A stretch of DNA of 64,000 nt, from the NCBI GenBank assembly GCA_040766655.1, contig JAXGQB010000006.1, positions 541,519 to 605,518 of the forward strand. The letters run 5' to 3'. Each line of letters opens with the position of its first letter. Position 1 is the first letter of the stretch. The notes below the pieces were generated by a model, which had not been told where the DNA came from, made no database searches, and worked only from the letters and a program-made list of their open reading frames with translations. This document shows, piece after piece, positions 1 to 11,437 of the stretch. Origin of the DNA: JALOOB01 sp040766655 (GTDB lineage Bacteria > Chloroflexota > Anaerolineae > CG2-30-64-16). The position numbers and the translations under genes were made by a program.

Positions 1-855
1 GCCACGCAGGAGGGCGACCACCACGCCCTCCGGGTACACGGGCTCTGCTGGCGCGCCGAAACAGAAATCGACTGTTTCGGCGCCGGTGACCGGCGAGAAG
101 AGCAGCGGTGTCCCGATCTCTCTGACGTGCTCTGCGACTTCGCACAGGAGGCTGCGGTGGTTACGCAGGCGGTTATAGGTGATCACGCGATCGATCGATG
201 TATTATCATCTGAGTTCATCCCGACATCGATGCGTGCGTCGCCGACGAAATGCGGTCCCTGGTAACCTGCGGTGGGGCTGGCCCAGCGGAAGATCGACAG
301 CCGCGTGGGCAACTCGCCGCCGCTGTAGCCGAAGATGTAGATCTCGTCGGTCTTGCAGCCGGCGCCCTCCTTCAGGCCGGGCGAATAGCGTATCTCGACG
401 CCCGTCTCCCCCAGGTATCCCTGGCCCTTGCCCGCGTAGTAGTCCGGCAGGAGCTTGTAGGGGACCAGGTTCGAGGGCCGGTAGGGGCCGGGGCTCTCCG
501 GTTGAGGCTGGAGCGTATCTGCCTGCGTGTCGTAGATGACCGCACCGAAGGGTGCAAACGGCAGTTCTTCCTTGCCTCCGGCCGGGATCTGGCGAACACT
601 TGTCGGGTTATACCGGTAGATTAGCAGGCGTTCAGGTTCTTCGTCGGTGTCGAAGCTGCAGGCGACCTGCGGCGCGCGTTGCACGTCCCAGCCAGTCGGG
701 ACCAGCGGTTGAAGATCGAGGGGGATTGCAGGCGTGTCGGCCGTGGTGCCGAAAAGACGAAAGCCGTCACCCCCTCCCCGAAGCAAGATGAAGACTATGA
801 CGGCCAACACAATGATGATGAGCACGAAGAGCACACCGCCCCGACCCTTCAGCAT
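1..855 (-). CDS. Membrane-anchored hypothetical protein, 3' end beyond the window
   Basis: Reading the minus strand from the ATG at 855 gives 285 codons without a stop up to the left edge, so the gene is partial at its C-terminus. A GGGGGAAGGGG stretch directly before the ATG is a plausible ribosome binding site. Residues about 6-24 form one strongly hydrophobic helix rich in Ile, Val and Leu. A long polar region follows, with scattered Cys and many Pro and Tyr, so the protein looks like a single-pass membrane-anchored extracytoplasmic protein. No domain was recognised. It lies 67 bp downstream of lon on the same strand and may be the last gene of a folC-lon transcript. Function unknown. Confidence 0.6.
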   Translation of the reverse strand, partial: MLKGRGGVLFVLIIIVLAVIVFILLRGGGDGFRLFGTTADTPAIPLDLQPLVPTGWDVQRAPQVACSFDTDEEPERLLIYRYNPTSVRQIPAGGKEELPFAPFGAVIYDTQADTLQPQPESPGPYRPSNLVPYKLLPDYYAGKGQGYLGETGVEIRYSPGLKEGAGCKTDEIYIFGYSGGELPTRLSIFRWASPTAGYQGPHFVGDARIDVGMNSDDNTSIDRVITYNRLRNHRSLLCEVAEHVREIGTPLLFSPVTGAETVDFCFGAPAEPVYPEGVVVALLRG

Positions 856-922
856 CCCCTTCCCCCTTGATCTGCCGTTTGCAGGCCAGCGCTATTCGGG
901 CCGTGCCTGAAGAATGCCCTGC

Positions 923-3484
<2,562 letters not shown>

Positions 3485-3506
3485 AAATAGGCCTCAAACT
3501 CGTCTT

Positions 3507-4928
3507 TCAGTCAGGTACAACTTCACCGGCAGTCTCATCCTGCCACACCCAATCGTCGGCAGCGAAAGCCTCGGGATGCCGGTGCGCCCAGTCGCGGCGT
3601 GCCTGGGCGACGGCAAAGATGGACCCGGTGATGATGATCAGGTCGTCCTGCCGCGCCCACGCAAGCGCTTCATTGATGGCGCTGGACAGGTCGGATTGCA
3701 CGCTGATCGGCGTGCGCGAATTGACGTGGCGCACCTGGTCTGCGAGCTGCGCGGGGTCTGCGGAACGCGGATGCCCACTCTTCGTCACGATGACTTTATC
3801 GGCCGGCTGATAACCGGTGACGGATGCGGGTTCAAGGAACTTGCGCAGCATGCCATCGATATCCTTGTCCGCGGAGGCGCCGAACACCAGGCAAAGCCGT
3901 CGCCGCGGCGGGCGGGGGAAGTAGGCGGCCAGCGATCCGCGGAGCTTGTGCGCCGAGTTCTCGTTGTGTGCGCTATCCACCACGATGGTGGCGGCGTTCT
4001 TCAGGAACTCGAAACGCCCAGGCCAACGTGCATTCGCCAGGCCCTCCACGATCGCGTCGTCGCTGATCGAGATGCCCCCGTCGCGCAATTGCTGGAGGAT
4101 GGCGATCGCCGTCGTAGCATTGTCGAGCTGATAGTCGCCCAACAGGGGGATGCGCAGGTCATGGAAGACCGGCTGGCCCCCCGGACCGCGTACGGTGAGG
4201 GTCTGGCCCGAGAGGTCAAAGGTGCCCTTCTCGTGCGTCCAGCTGTCGCCCACCACGGTCAGGTGTGTGCCGGCGTCATGGCAGACGCGCTGGAGGACCG
4301 CCATGGCCTCAGGCTCCTGGGGCGCACTCACGACGGGGACGCCCGTCTTGATGATGCCGGCCTTTTCGAACGCAATCAGCGAGAGCGTGTGCCCGAGCAG
4401 TTCCACGTGGTCGTAGCTCAGCGATGTGATGGCACAGACAGCGGGGTGGACGACGTTTGTCGCATCCAGCCGGCCCCCGAGCCCGACCTCGACCACGGCC
4501 CAGTCGACCTGTTGCTCCGCGAAGTGCTTGAACGCCATGGCGGTCATCACCTCGAACGCGGTGATTCCCTCAACGGCTTCGAGCGCAGGGCGGCAGCGGT
4601 CGAGGAGGTCCACCAGGTCGGCCTTGCTCATCAGTTCACTGCCGACACGGATGCGCTCCCGGAACGAGTGAAGGTGGGGAGAGGTGAACAAACCCGTGCG
4701 AAAGCCGGCCGAGCGCAGGACAGATTCGACCATAGCCGAGGTGGAGCCTTTGCCCTTGGTGCCAGCGATGTGGACCGAGCGAAAGCTGTCATGCGGCCGG
4801 CCGAGCAGCTCGAGGACCTTCTCCATGCGGCTCAGGTCAAAGGTGGCTGCATCGTACGGATAGCGTGCCTTCTTCTCGTAGTTGACGTACGCAAAAATGT
4901 AGTCCAAGGCATCCTGATAGCGGCCCAT
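3507..4928 (-). CDS. folC: Folylpolyglutamate synthase / dihydrofolate synthase
   Basis: FolC is a cytosolic Mur-ligase-like enzyme that joins glutamate to dihydropteroate or folates using ATP. The 473-residue product is of normal family length. The P-loop GTKGKGST lies at about 54-61, followed by GLFTSPHLHSFRERI, the Mg-binding EVGLGGRLDATNV region and SLSYDHVELLGHT, all standard FolC motifs. The C-terminal domain contains DSAHNENSAHKL, the equivalent of the DGAHNP signature. The ATG at 4928 matches the normal family N-terminus. It is the first gene of the minus-strand group folC-lon and is divergent from the membrane protein at 4999. The 70-bp divergent gap is AT-rich and probably holds promoters for both directions. 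Confidence 0.95.
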   Translation of the reverse strand: MGRYQDALDYIFAYVNYEKKARYPYDAATFDLSRMEKVLELLGRPHDSFRSVHIAGTKGKGSTSAMVESVLRSAGFRTGLFTSPHLHSFRERIRVGSELMSKADLVDLLDRCRPALEAVEGITAFEVMTAMAFKHFAEQQVDWAVVEVGLGGRLDATNVVHPAVCAITSLSYDHVELLGHTLSLIAFEKAGIIKTGVPVVSAPQEPEAMAVLQRVCHDAGTHLTVVGDSWTHEKGTFDLSGQTLTVRGPGGQPVFHDLRIPLLGDYQLDNATTAIAILQQLRDGGISISDDAIVEGLANARWPGRFEFLKNAATIVVDSAHNENSAHKLRGSLAAYFPRPPRRRLCLVFGASADKDIDGMLRKFLEPASVTGYQPADKVIVTKSGHPRSADPAQLADQVRHVNSRTPISVQSDLSSAINEALAWARQDDLIIITGSIFAVAQARRDWAHRHPEAFAADDWVWQDETAGEVVPD

Positions 4929-4998
4929 TCGACGCTCCCATGTAATAGTATATGTTCATACTAACGCAATTCAGGCAAAACACAAAGGAGACAGGGCT

Positions 4999-5027
4999 TT
5001 GGGTTTTGCGGACTCCACTGGCATAAT
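4999..5027 (+). promoter_or_regulatory. Possible promoter overlapping the start of the GT-C gene
   Basis: TTGGGT (4999-5004), a 17-bp spacer and CATAAT (5022-5027) would place the transcription start at about 5034-5035, exactly on the ATG at 5035, giving a leaderless message. The competing reading is translation from the TTG at 4999, preceded by AAAGGAG (4984-4990) at optimal spacing; in that case this match is chance. Confidence 0.3.
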
Positions 5028-7713
5028 GGCCCCGATGCGCAAATACGCTGTGTTCCTGCTGGCCTTTACGCTTCTTGGGCTGCTGCTGACGTGGCCGATG
5101 GCCCCGATGTTCGCAACGCACGTTCCGGGCGACGGCATCGACGATCCTTCGCTTGCCTGGAATCTGTGGTGGGTCAAGCACGCCCTGGTCGACGCGCCCC
5201 AGAATGCCTTTGCCTGCGATTGGCAGTTCTGGCCCATCGGCATCAACCTGGCCTTCTACACGGTGACCCTCCTCAACGGCATGTTGGGCATCCCACTGCA
5301 AGCCGTCTTCGGCCTCATCCCGACGTACAACCTGTTGCTCCTTTCGTCATTCGCCCTGAGCGGGATGGGCGGCTTCCTGGTGGCGCGCGCGTTTCTCGGG
5401 CCGCGGGTGCGCGGCCGGCAAGCCAGTGTGGCCGCGTTTGCCGGCGGCGCGCTGTACGCTTTTGCCTCCGCCAAGCTATTCTACGCGGCCCTCGGCCAGG
5501 GGAATATCGCCAGCTCCCAGTGGATTCCGTTCGCGGCGTTGTACCTGTGGCGAGCGGCACGGCCGGGGGGCAGGGCGCGCGATGCAATGTTGGCCGCGCT
5601 GTTCCTGGTCCTGCAGGCGTATGCCGAGCTGACCTACGCGTCTTTCCTGCTCGTCTTCGCGGGGTTGGCGTTCGTATGGGGCCTGCTGCCGCGCGGCAGC
5701 TCAGCGCGGCGCGGGGTTGTTGCCCGGTATGGCATCGTCGCGCTGCTCTTCCTCGCCGGCCTGGCGCCGATCCTCGCCAACATGCTGCCCGATCTGCGGG
5801 CGGAAGGCGACTTCTTCACCTCCGGAGGCGGGTTCTCCGATGTGTTCTCGGCCGACCTCGCCGGCTACCTCGTGCCGACCCAACTCCATCCCCTGCTGGG
5901 CGGGATCGTCCGGCACTGGTCAGAGGCCAGCAGCCAGGCGGGCCGGCATTTCGCCGTCGACAAGGGGCAGCACGTCTACCTGGGCTACGTTGCAGCCCTA
6001 CTGGCGCTGGCGGGTGCGTGGCGCGGTCGCAGGCAGCGGGCGACCGCACTGTGGGCCGGCGCTGCAGGCATGTTCTTCCTGTTAACGTTGGGGCCCAACC
6101 TGCGCATCGCGGGCGGCGATACGGGGATTCCGCTGCCCTTCAGGATCATGGAGCAACTGCCATTCTTCAAGGGCAATCGCTACCCCAGCCGTTACAGCGT
6201 CATGCTGCTGCTGAGCCTGGCGCCGCTGGCCGCAAGTGGGGCGCTGGCCCTGGTCGAACGGATGCGCACGCGGGCATGGGCGCCGCTCTTCGCGCTGCTG
6301 GTCGGCCTGATGTTGTTCGAGCATCTCTCCGCGCCGCTGCCCGTCTTCGACCTGCGCGTGCCGCGCCTGTACGACAGCATCGCACCGGCTGGGGGGAGGG
6401 ACGCGCGCACCGTGCTGGAACTGCCGCTCGGCTGGCGGAACGGCGCGCGGGTGGCGGGCAAGCAGGACCTCCTCATCATGCAGCAGCTGTGGTATCAGAC
6501 GCAGCACAAGCAGCGGCTGCTCGGCGGCAACACCTCGCGCAACCCGGAGTTCAAGTTCCAATACTTCGCGGAGTTGCCCACCCTGGCCCGGCTGATCGCC
6601 GAGATCAACGCGGCCGACCTGCCGCAGCACGATGCCCTGCGCGGGCGGCTGGCGGCCACGCCCGTCACCGGCGAGGAGCGGCTGCTGGCGCGCGAATGGG
6701 CGGCGTTCACCGGCATCGAGCACGTGATGGTGCATCGCGACAAGCTGACATCCGAAACCGAGGCGCTGGCCCGCGACCTGTTTGCCTTGAGCCTGGTGGG
6801 TGAAGACGGGCCGCTGGCGCTCTATCGTGTGCCGGCCTCCAGCCCACCGGCGAGCTACCGGCTCGCCTCCGATGCCGGACGACTGGCGCTGGCCGAGGGA
6901 TGGAGCCCTCCTGCGCCCGGCAGCGACGGGCGGGCCCCTGACGGCAGCGATCTGCCCGTCTACGCACAGCGCCGGGAGGCGGGCCTGCTGCTGCCGTTGC
7001 CTGCGGGCCCGGCCACCCTGCAACTGCGGGCCGGCTCGCTGGTCGCAAATCAGCAGATGGCGGTCCGTGTCAACGGCGAGCTGGTGGGGACCGTCGCACT
7101 GCCCCTCGCGCCCGGTTGGATCGAGTTGGCGGTGCCCGCACGTCCGAGCCGGCCCCCCCTCAGCCGGGTGCAGCTCGAATTCGCGGCCACCGTCCGGGTC
7201 GACGAATTCGGCGCGCGGCTGGGCCGCTCGGGTCCCGCCGCGCTCCTCGTACGCAGCGCGGGCCAGGAGACCGGAGACTTCGGCCACATCTACCTCAACG
7301 GCCGCGAGGTATCTCCCAACCGCCGCGGCTATAATCTCGTGGCCCTCGACGCGTCCGGCGCCCTGGTCCATGCTGCAGCATTCGACACCCACGGGGATCC
7401 CGACGCGGGCGCCCGTATGGCCCAGTGGCTGGCCGGCCTCGCGCGAGGGCTGACGGTCGCAGGTGCGGTGCGCGATGAGGCATCGATGAACCTGGGCGCC
7501 GATGCGGTGGAGGCGCTGGCTGCGCTGGGGTTGCGCGGCGACCTGCGCGGCCACTTCAGGTGGGGTCATGCGTTCATTGCGGTGACCGGCCAGCCCGAGC
7601 AGGCGGCCGAGCAGACGTCGGCGATTCGGCCGGCGCAGCTCTCGGTGGGCCTCCCCGCCAGCGAGCCACACCTGGCCGCACAGATGTACGAGGTTCGAAT
7701 TATCGACAAATAA
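4999..7713 (+). CDS. GT-C-like polytopic membrane protein with C-terminal ILEI/PANDER domain
   Basis: The 904-residue product starts with a membrane helix and has about ten further hydrophobic segments up to roughly residue 450. An early acidic stretch (GDGIDDPSLAWNLWW, about 46-60) resembles the first loop of GT-C glycosyltransferases and YfhO-like proteins. A large extracytoplasmic part follows. From about residue 745 it matches my memory of the ILEI/PANDER (FAM3-type) domain: the key stretches are GDFGHIYLNGREVSPN, FDTHGDP, VRDEASMNL and GHFRWGHAFI. The TTG start is chosen for its AAAGGAG at 4984-4990; ATGs at 5026 and 5035 are alternatives, and the latter begins MRKYAVFLLAF like a signal anchor. 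Likely role: transfer or assembly of surface glycan on the outer face of the membrane. The substrate cannot be told from sequence. Confidence 0.75.
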   Translation: MGFADSTGIMAPMRKYAVFLLAFTLLGLLLTWPMAPMFATHVPGDGIDDPSLAWNLWWVKHALVDAPQNAFACDWQFWPIGINLAFYTVTLLNGMLGIPLQAVFGLIPTYNLLLLSSFALSGMGGFLVARAFLGPRVRGRQASVAAFAGGALYAFASAKLFYAALGQGNIASSQWIPFAALYLWRAARPGGRARDAMLAALFLVLQAYAELTYASFLLVFAGLAFVWGLLPRGSSARRGVVARYGIVALLFLAGLAPILANMLPDLRAEGDFFTSGGGFSDVFSADLAGYLVPTQLHPLLGGIVRHWSEASSQAGRHFAVDKGQHVYLGYVAALLALAGAWRGRRQRATALWAGAAGMFFLLTLGPNLRIAGGDTGIPLPFRIMEQLPFFKGNRYPSRYSVMLLLSLAPLAASGALALVERMRTRAWAPLFALLVGLMLFEHLSAPLPVFDLRVPRLYDSIAPAGGRDARTVLELPLGWRNGARVAGKQDLLIMQQLWYQTQHKQRLLGGNTSRNPEFKFQYFAELPTLARLIAEINAADLPQHDALRGRLAATPVTGEERLLAREWAAFTGIEHVMVHRDKLTSETEALARDLFALSLVGEDGPLALYRVPASSPPASYRLASDAGRLALAEGWSPPAPGSDGRAPDGSDLPVYAQRREAGLLLPLPAGPATLQLRAGSLVANQQMAVRVNGELVGTVALPLAPGWIELAVPARPSRPPLSRVQLEFAATVRVDEFGARLGRSGPAALLVRSAGQETGDFGHIYLNGREVSPNRRGYNLVALDASGALVHAAAFDTHGDPDAGARMAQWLAGLARGLTVAGAVRDEASMNLGADAVEALAALGLRGDLRGHFRWGHAFIAVTGQPEQAAEQTSAIRPAQLSVGLPASEPHLAAQMYEVRIIDK

Positions 7714-7719
7714 ATGGGG

Positions 7720-7748
7720 TTGCTTTTTGTTGCGGCTTATGCTATGAT
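7720..7748 (+). promoter_or_regulatory. Sigma-70-type promoter for the propeller/NTPase gene
   Basis: TTGCTT (7720-7725), a 17-bp spacer and TATGAT (7743-7748), with a TG one base upstream of the -10 (extended -10). The predicted start at about 7755 lies after the previous gene's stop (7713) and before the ATG at 7786. This supports that ATG rather than the longer reading frame from 7714. Confidence 0.65.
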
Positions 7749-7785
7749 GGCGTCATCGTGCCGCGATAAGAATGGAAGCAACGCC

Positions 7786-10059
7786 ATGCGACTCCTCGTT
7801 CATACCCGTTTCGTCCACATCGTTCTCGGCCTGGCCCTGACCGTGCTGGCCAGCGCGTTCGCTGCTCCGCAGCATGCAGCGGCAGCCTCGGAACGCGGCC
7901 TCGATCAGCCGTGGCAGGCCATCACCGATCCGCACGTCGATGGACAGCAGATCCGCGCCATTCTGGCAGCGCGTTCCGGCGAGCTGTGGGTCGGAACCGG
8001 CGAGCGCGGCCTCGCGGTGTGGAACGGGGAGGAATGGCGCTCCATCCGGCAGCGGGATGGACTGCCTGACGACCGCGTCAACACCCTGTTCGAGGACAGG
8101 TTGGGGCGCATCTGGGTGGCCACCAACACGGGCGTGGGCTACCTGGCGGGCGAACCGTTGGCCTTCCGGAAGGTCGATCTGGCAGGGCTGCCGGCCCTGC
8201 CGCTGCTGGCGTTTGCGGAGGATCCCGAGGGTGGCCTCTGGATGGGAGGCGCCAACGGCCTGGCGCGCTGGGCCGATGACGGGATCCTGGATAATGTCGC
8301 GCAGTTTCGCGGTCAACTCGTCACCGCGTTGTGGGTTGCCGAGGACGGAGTGTTGTGGGTGGGTGCATCGGAGGGCCTCTGGCAGCGCAGCGGCGACGAG
8401 TGGCGCCCTGTCGATGAGCTCGGCCCCGTGCGCGTGGAGCACCTGGCGGGCGGTGGCGATGGCACGCTATGGGCGAGCATCGACGCTCAACACCTGTGGC
8501 GCAACCGCGATGGGCTCTGGGAGCCGGTGGATCTGCCTGTCCCGGCCCGGATCTCGGCATTGTTGCCCGATCGCGGTGCGCTGTGGCTCGGCACGTCAGC
8601 CGGCGTTGCAGCCACGTCCGGGGAGCGCTGGGTCACCCAGCGGGTTCAATCCGGCGGCGGCACGCTCATCACGGCGCTGGCGCTGGATACGGGACACCGG
8701 CTCTGGGCCGGCACGCGGGACGGCCTGGTGTCTCGCCTGACGGACGTCCGGCCTCCGTCGGTCGGTGGGCTCACGGTGAACGGCCTGGCGCCTCAGGGCG
8801 GCATCATCGAGCTGGCGACGGACAGAATCAAGCGGCTCGAGATCAGCGGCCGGGACCGCGAGACGCCGGGCGAACGGCTCCTGGTGTTCGCGCAGCTCGA
8901 GGGCGTCGACGCTGCCCCGCGCGTGCTGGGCCTTCAGGATTTCGGCAGTTACCGTCTCTCCCGCCTGGTCGAGGGCCGCAACTCGCTCCAGGTCTGGGCG
9001 CAGGATGAGGGGTTCAACACCTCGCCGCGCATGCACGTGACCATTGTCGTCCCGTCGCTCGTGCACCTCCCCTTTGGCCTTGCGGTTCGCCGTGACGTTG
9101 CCGAGCCGATCGCGCGCGGGGTGCTGGTCGTCCTGGGTGTTCTGGCCGGGGCCGCGCTTCTCTTCTTGCTCATCCGCGGCCTGAAGCGGGCGATCGAGGC
9201 GCGGGCGGCCGCACGGGTGCGGGAGATCGTCGCACGGGGCATCAACCCGTTTGGGGGAGACGCGCCCGCGGAGGACCTCCGCGAGGACCGGGGCGTGACG
9301 CTGGCGAAGCTGGCGCAGGCGCTGCAGAGCGGGCACGTCCTGTTGCTTGGCGAGTGGGGCATGGGCAAGACCACGATGCTTCACGACCTCCAGGCGTCGC
9401 TGTCCCGCGGCAGCAGGAGCGCCGGATTGACGCCTTCCGCGTACGTCGATCTCGAGGCCGATGCGCCTGAGCGATGGCATCATGTCCTGTTCGGCCGGGT
9501 CCTGGCCGCACTGGAGCCTCTCATGACCGGGGAGCAGCCGGCCTTGTTGTGGCGCGAGGCGCCAGATGTGGACTATGGTGCGCACCAGTTCAAGGCTGAC
9601 CTGGCGCTTGTGATGAGATGGCTGGCGCCTGCGCTCGACGCCCGGGAGGTGCGCCTGGTCGCGCTGCTCGACGGTGTCGGAGCCGGCGACTCGGCTCGCG
9701 TACCGGCGACTGCCTCTCTGGTGCATGAACTCATGGACGTGGGGTTCCGCATCGTGGCCGCGGCCGAGAGGGCGCCTGCCTGGCTGGATTCGCCGGAACG
9801 TCCATTTGAACGCATCTCGCTCTCGCCCCTTCCGGATGAGCGGGCGCATGATCTCCTGCGCCGGCGGCTCAGCGGCCTGTACGACTGGGATGAGGCCGCC
9901 CTGGCGCACGTCGTGGTGAGCAGCGGCGGCCGCCCGGGACGCCTGCTGGCCTGCGCTTCGGCAGCGGTCGAGCAGATGCTTGGCGCCGGCCGCACGCGCC
10001 TGCTGGCCGTCGACTTCGAGGCAAGCTGCGGACCCGGCGGGCAGGTCACAGCATCCTGA
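7786..10059 (+). CDS. Membrane sensor: beta-propeller ectodomain fused to a cytoplasmic P-loop NTPase
   Basis: The 757-residue product begins with a signal sequence (about 1-35, ending AAPQHAAAA). A two-component-regulator-type propeller follows (about 40-340), with repeats of the kind LWVGTGERGLAVWNG, IWVATNTGVGYL, LWMGGANGLARW, LWVGASEGLW and LWAGTRDGL. A beta-sandwich-like stretch leads to one membrane helix (about 445-470). The cytoplasmic part has Walker A GEWGMGKTT (about 522-530), a Walker-B-like LVALLDGVG and a C-terminal helical region. In most proteins with this propeller the output is a histidine kinase or GGDEF domain; here it is an NTPase of STAND/AAA type. The ATG at 7786 follows TGGAAG. 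The next gene starts 19 bp downstream and encodes a related soluble NTPase, so the two probably act together. Ligand and output are unknown. Confidence 0.75.
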   Translation: MRLLVHTRFVHIVLGLALTVLASAFAAPQHAAAASERGLDQPWQAITDPHVDGQQIRAILAARSGELWVGTGERGLAVWNGEEWRSIRQRDGLPDDRVNTLFEDRLGRIWVATNTGVGYLAGEPLAFRKVDLAGLPALPLLAFAEDPEGGLWMGGANGLARWADDGILDNVAQFRGQLVTALWVAEDGVLWVGASEGLWQRSGDEWRPVDELGPVRVEHLAGGGDGTLWASIDAQHLWRNRDGLWEPVDLPVPARISALLPDRGALWLGTSAGVAATSGERWVTQRVQSGGGTLITALALDTGHRLWAGTRDGLVSRLTDVRPPSVGGLTVNGLAPQGGIIELATDRIKRLEISGRDRETPGERLLVFAQLEGVDAAPRVLGLQDFGSYRLSRLVEGRNSLQVWAQDEGFNTSPRMHVTIVVPSLVHLPFGLAVRRDVAEPIARGVLVVLGVLAGAALLFLLIRGLKRAIEARAAARVREIVARGINPFGGDAPAEDLREDRGVTLAKLAQALQSGHVLLLGEWGMGKTTMLHDLQASLSRGSRSAGLTPSAYVDLEADAPERWHHVLFGRVLAALEPLMTGEQPALLWREAPDVDYGAHQFKADLALVMRWLAPALDAREVRLVALLDGVGAGDSARVPATASLVHELMDVGFRIVAAAERAPAWLDSPERPFERISLSPLPDERAHDLLRRRLSGLYDWDEAALAHVVVSSGGRPGRLLACASAAVEQMLGAGRTRLLAVDFEASCGPGGQVTAS

Positions 10060-10078
10060 GCGAGAGGCGAGGCCGTAG

Positions 10079-11365
10079 GTGCGAAACCCCTACGTAATTG
10101 GCGCATTCGTGACCGGGCGGGAGCACTATGGTCGTGAAGCCTTGCTCTCCACCGTGCTGGAGGGCCAGTCGCGTGCACATTGGATCGTAGGGAATCGTAG
10201 GGTCGGGAAGACTTCCTTGCTGCGCCAGATCGAGTTTCTGGCCTCTGATGCGGGCGGCCTGATCCCTCTCTACTGGGACATGCAGGGGTGTGTTTCCTAT
10301 GCAGACCTGGGTCGCTGTTTGGCTGATGCGGTCCGTGATCATCTCGTACGTTTTGCCCCGCTGGGGCTATCGCCTGCACTGGCTGACGAGCAGGATGCGC
10401 TGACCCTCCTGACGCACGTGCGCAGGCTGGCAGTGCGAGCGAACGGCGAGTTGCTTCTGCTGTGCGATGAGCCGGAGGCGCTGCTCGGGATCGCGGCAAA
10501 GGAACCCGCGGCGATGCAGCGGCTGCATCGGGTGCTGACCGGCGGGGCAGGGGTCCGCTCGGTGATGGCATCGACCCGCGCCATCTATCGGTTCTACGAC
10601 GTGTGCCGGGATTGGCCCACCTCTCCCTTCCTCGGCGGCTTCGACATGTCCCACACGGTCGGCAGCCTTGCCGCCACCGATGCCCGGAAGCTGATACTTC
10701 GATCGCAGGCGCCGCGCGGCGGCCGGATGAAGGCCCCGGCGGCGGTGATCTCCGCGATCAAGGACGCCACGAATAACCACCCCCTCCTGTTACAACTCCT
10801 CTGCTCACGGCTCCTGCTCGAGGACGGCAGCCTGCGCATGCCCTCCGATACAGACCTGCGCGTCGATTCGATGATTGCGAGCTTCTTGGAGTATGATTTC
10901 AGGCAATTGACCAAGGCAGATCGCGAACTGCTCTTGAGCATCTACCAGATCCATCGGGCGAACCCGCGCGAGCTGCAGCGGATGGATTTCGAGCATCCGG
11001 CCGAACTGAAGCAGCGGGTCGCCAACCTGGAGGCGCTCGGATATCTGCGGAGGATGGGCGCAAGTCTTGCGATCGGCAACGTGTTCCTGCAGAACTGGCT
11101 CGAGACCCAGGTAAGGACCCTGCCGCACGTGCCGTCGATGCAGACCTCATCCGACGCCATGCGCACGGTCTTTGCGCGGCAGCGGGAGCACGACACCAGC
11201 TCTCTCGTCCTGCAGCTGAACCTGCGCCGCGCCAGGCTCGTCGAGCTGGAGGGCGTCCGGGCGCAGGAACTGCTGGGCGCATCGCCATCCGTGCTCGCGG
11301 AGATCAGGCAGTTGGAGCAGGAGATCACGAATCTGCGGGAGCTGCTGCGGCGTCGCTCGGCCTGA
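10079..11365 (+). CDS. Soluble STAND/AAA-type P-loop ATPase with C-terminal coiled coil
   Basis: The 428-residue product opens with NPYVIGAFVTGREHYGRE, the usual entry to a family of bacterial STAND-like ATPases, then Walker A GNRRVGKTSLL (about 38-48) and a Walker-B-like LLLLCDEPEALL (about 121-132). A helical region with NHPLLLQLLCSRLL follows. A probable winged helix around residues 275-345 contains LEALGYLRRMG. The last 60 residues are heptad-like (LVELEGVRAQELLG, IRQLEQEITNLRELL) and probably form a coiled coil. There is no signal or membrane segment. The start is GTG at 10079, 19 bp after the upstream sensor-NTPase gene. It probably receives signal from, or assembles with, that protein; no effector domain is visible. 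Confidence 0.75.
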   Translation: MRNPYVIGAFVTGREHYGREALLSTVLEGQSRAHWIVGNRRVGKTSLLRQIEFLASDAGGLIPLYWDMQGCVSYADLGRCLADAVRDHLVRFAPLGLSPALADEQDALTLLTHVRRLAVRANGELLLLCDEPEALLGIAAKEPAAMQRLHRVLTGGAGVRSVMASTRAIYRFYDVCRDWPTSPFLGGFDMSHTVGSLAATDARKLILRSQAPRGGRMKAPAAVISAIKDATNNHPLLLQLLCSRLLLEDGSLRMPSDTDLRVDSMIASFLEYDFRQLTKADRELLLSIYQIHRANPRELQRMDFEHPAELKQRVANLEALGYLRRMGASLAIGNVFLQNWLETQVRTLPHVPSMQTSSDAMRTVFARQREHDTSSLVLQLNLRRARLVELEGVRAQELLGASPSVLAEIRQLEQEITNLRELLRRRSA

Positions 11366-11437
11366 ACCCGGCTCATCGGTCACGCACCGCTGCCGGGAAG
11401 GGCAGGGCGCCCGGGCCGCCGCACACTCGGAGCGTTT

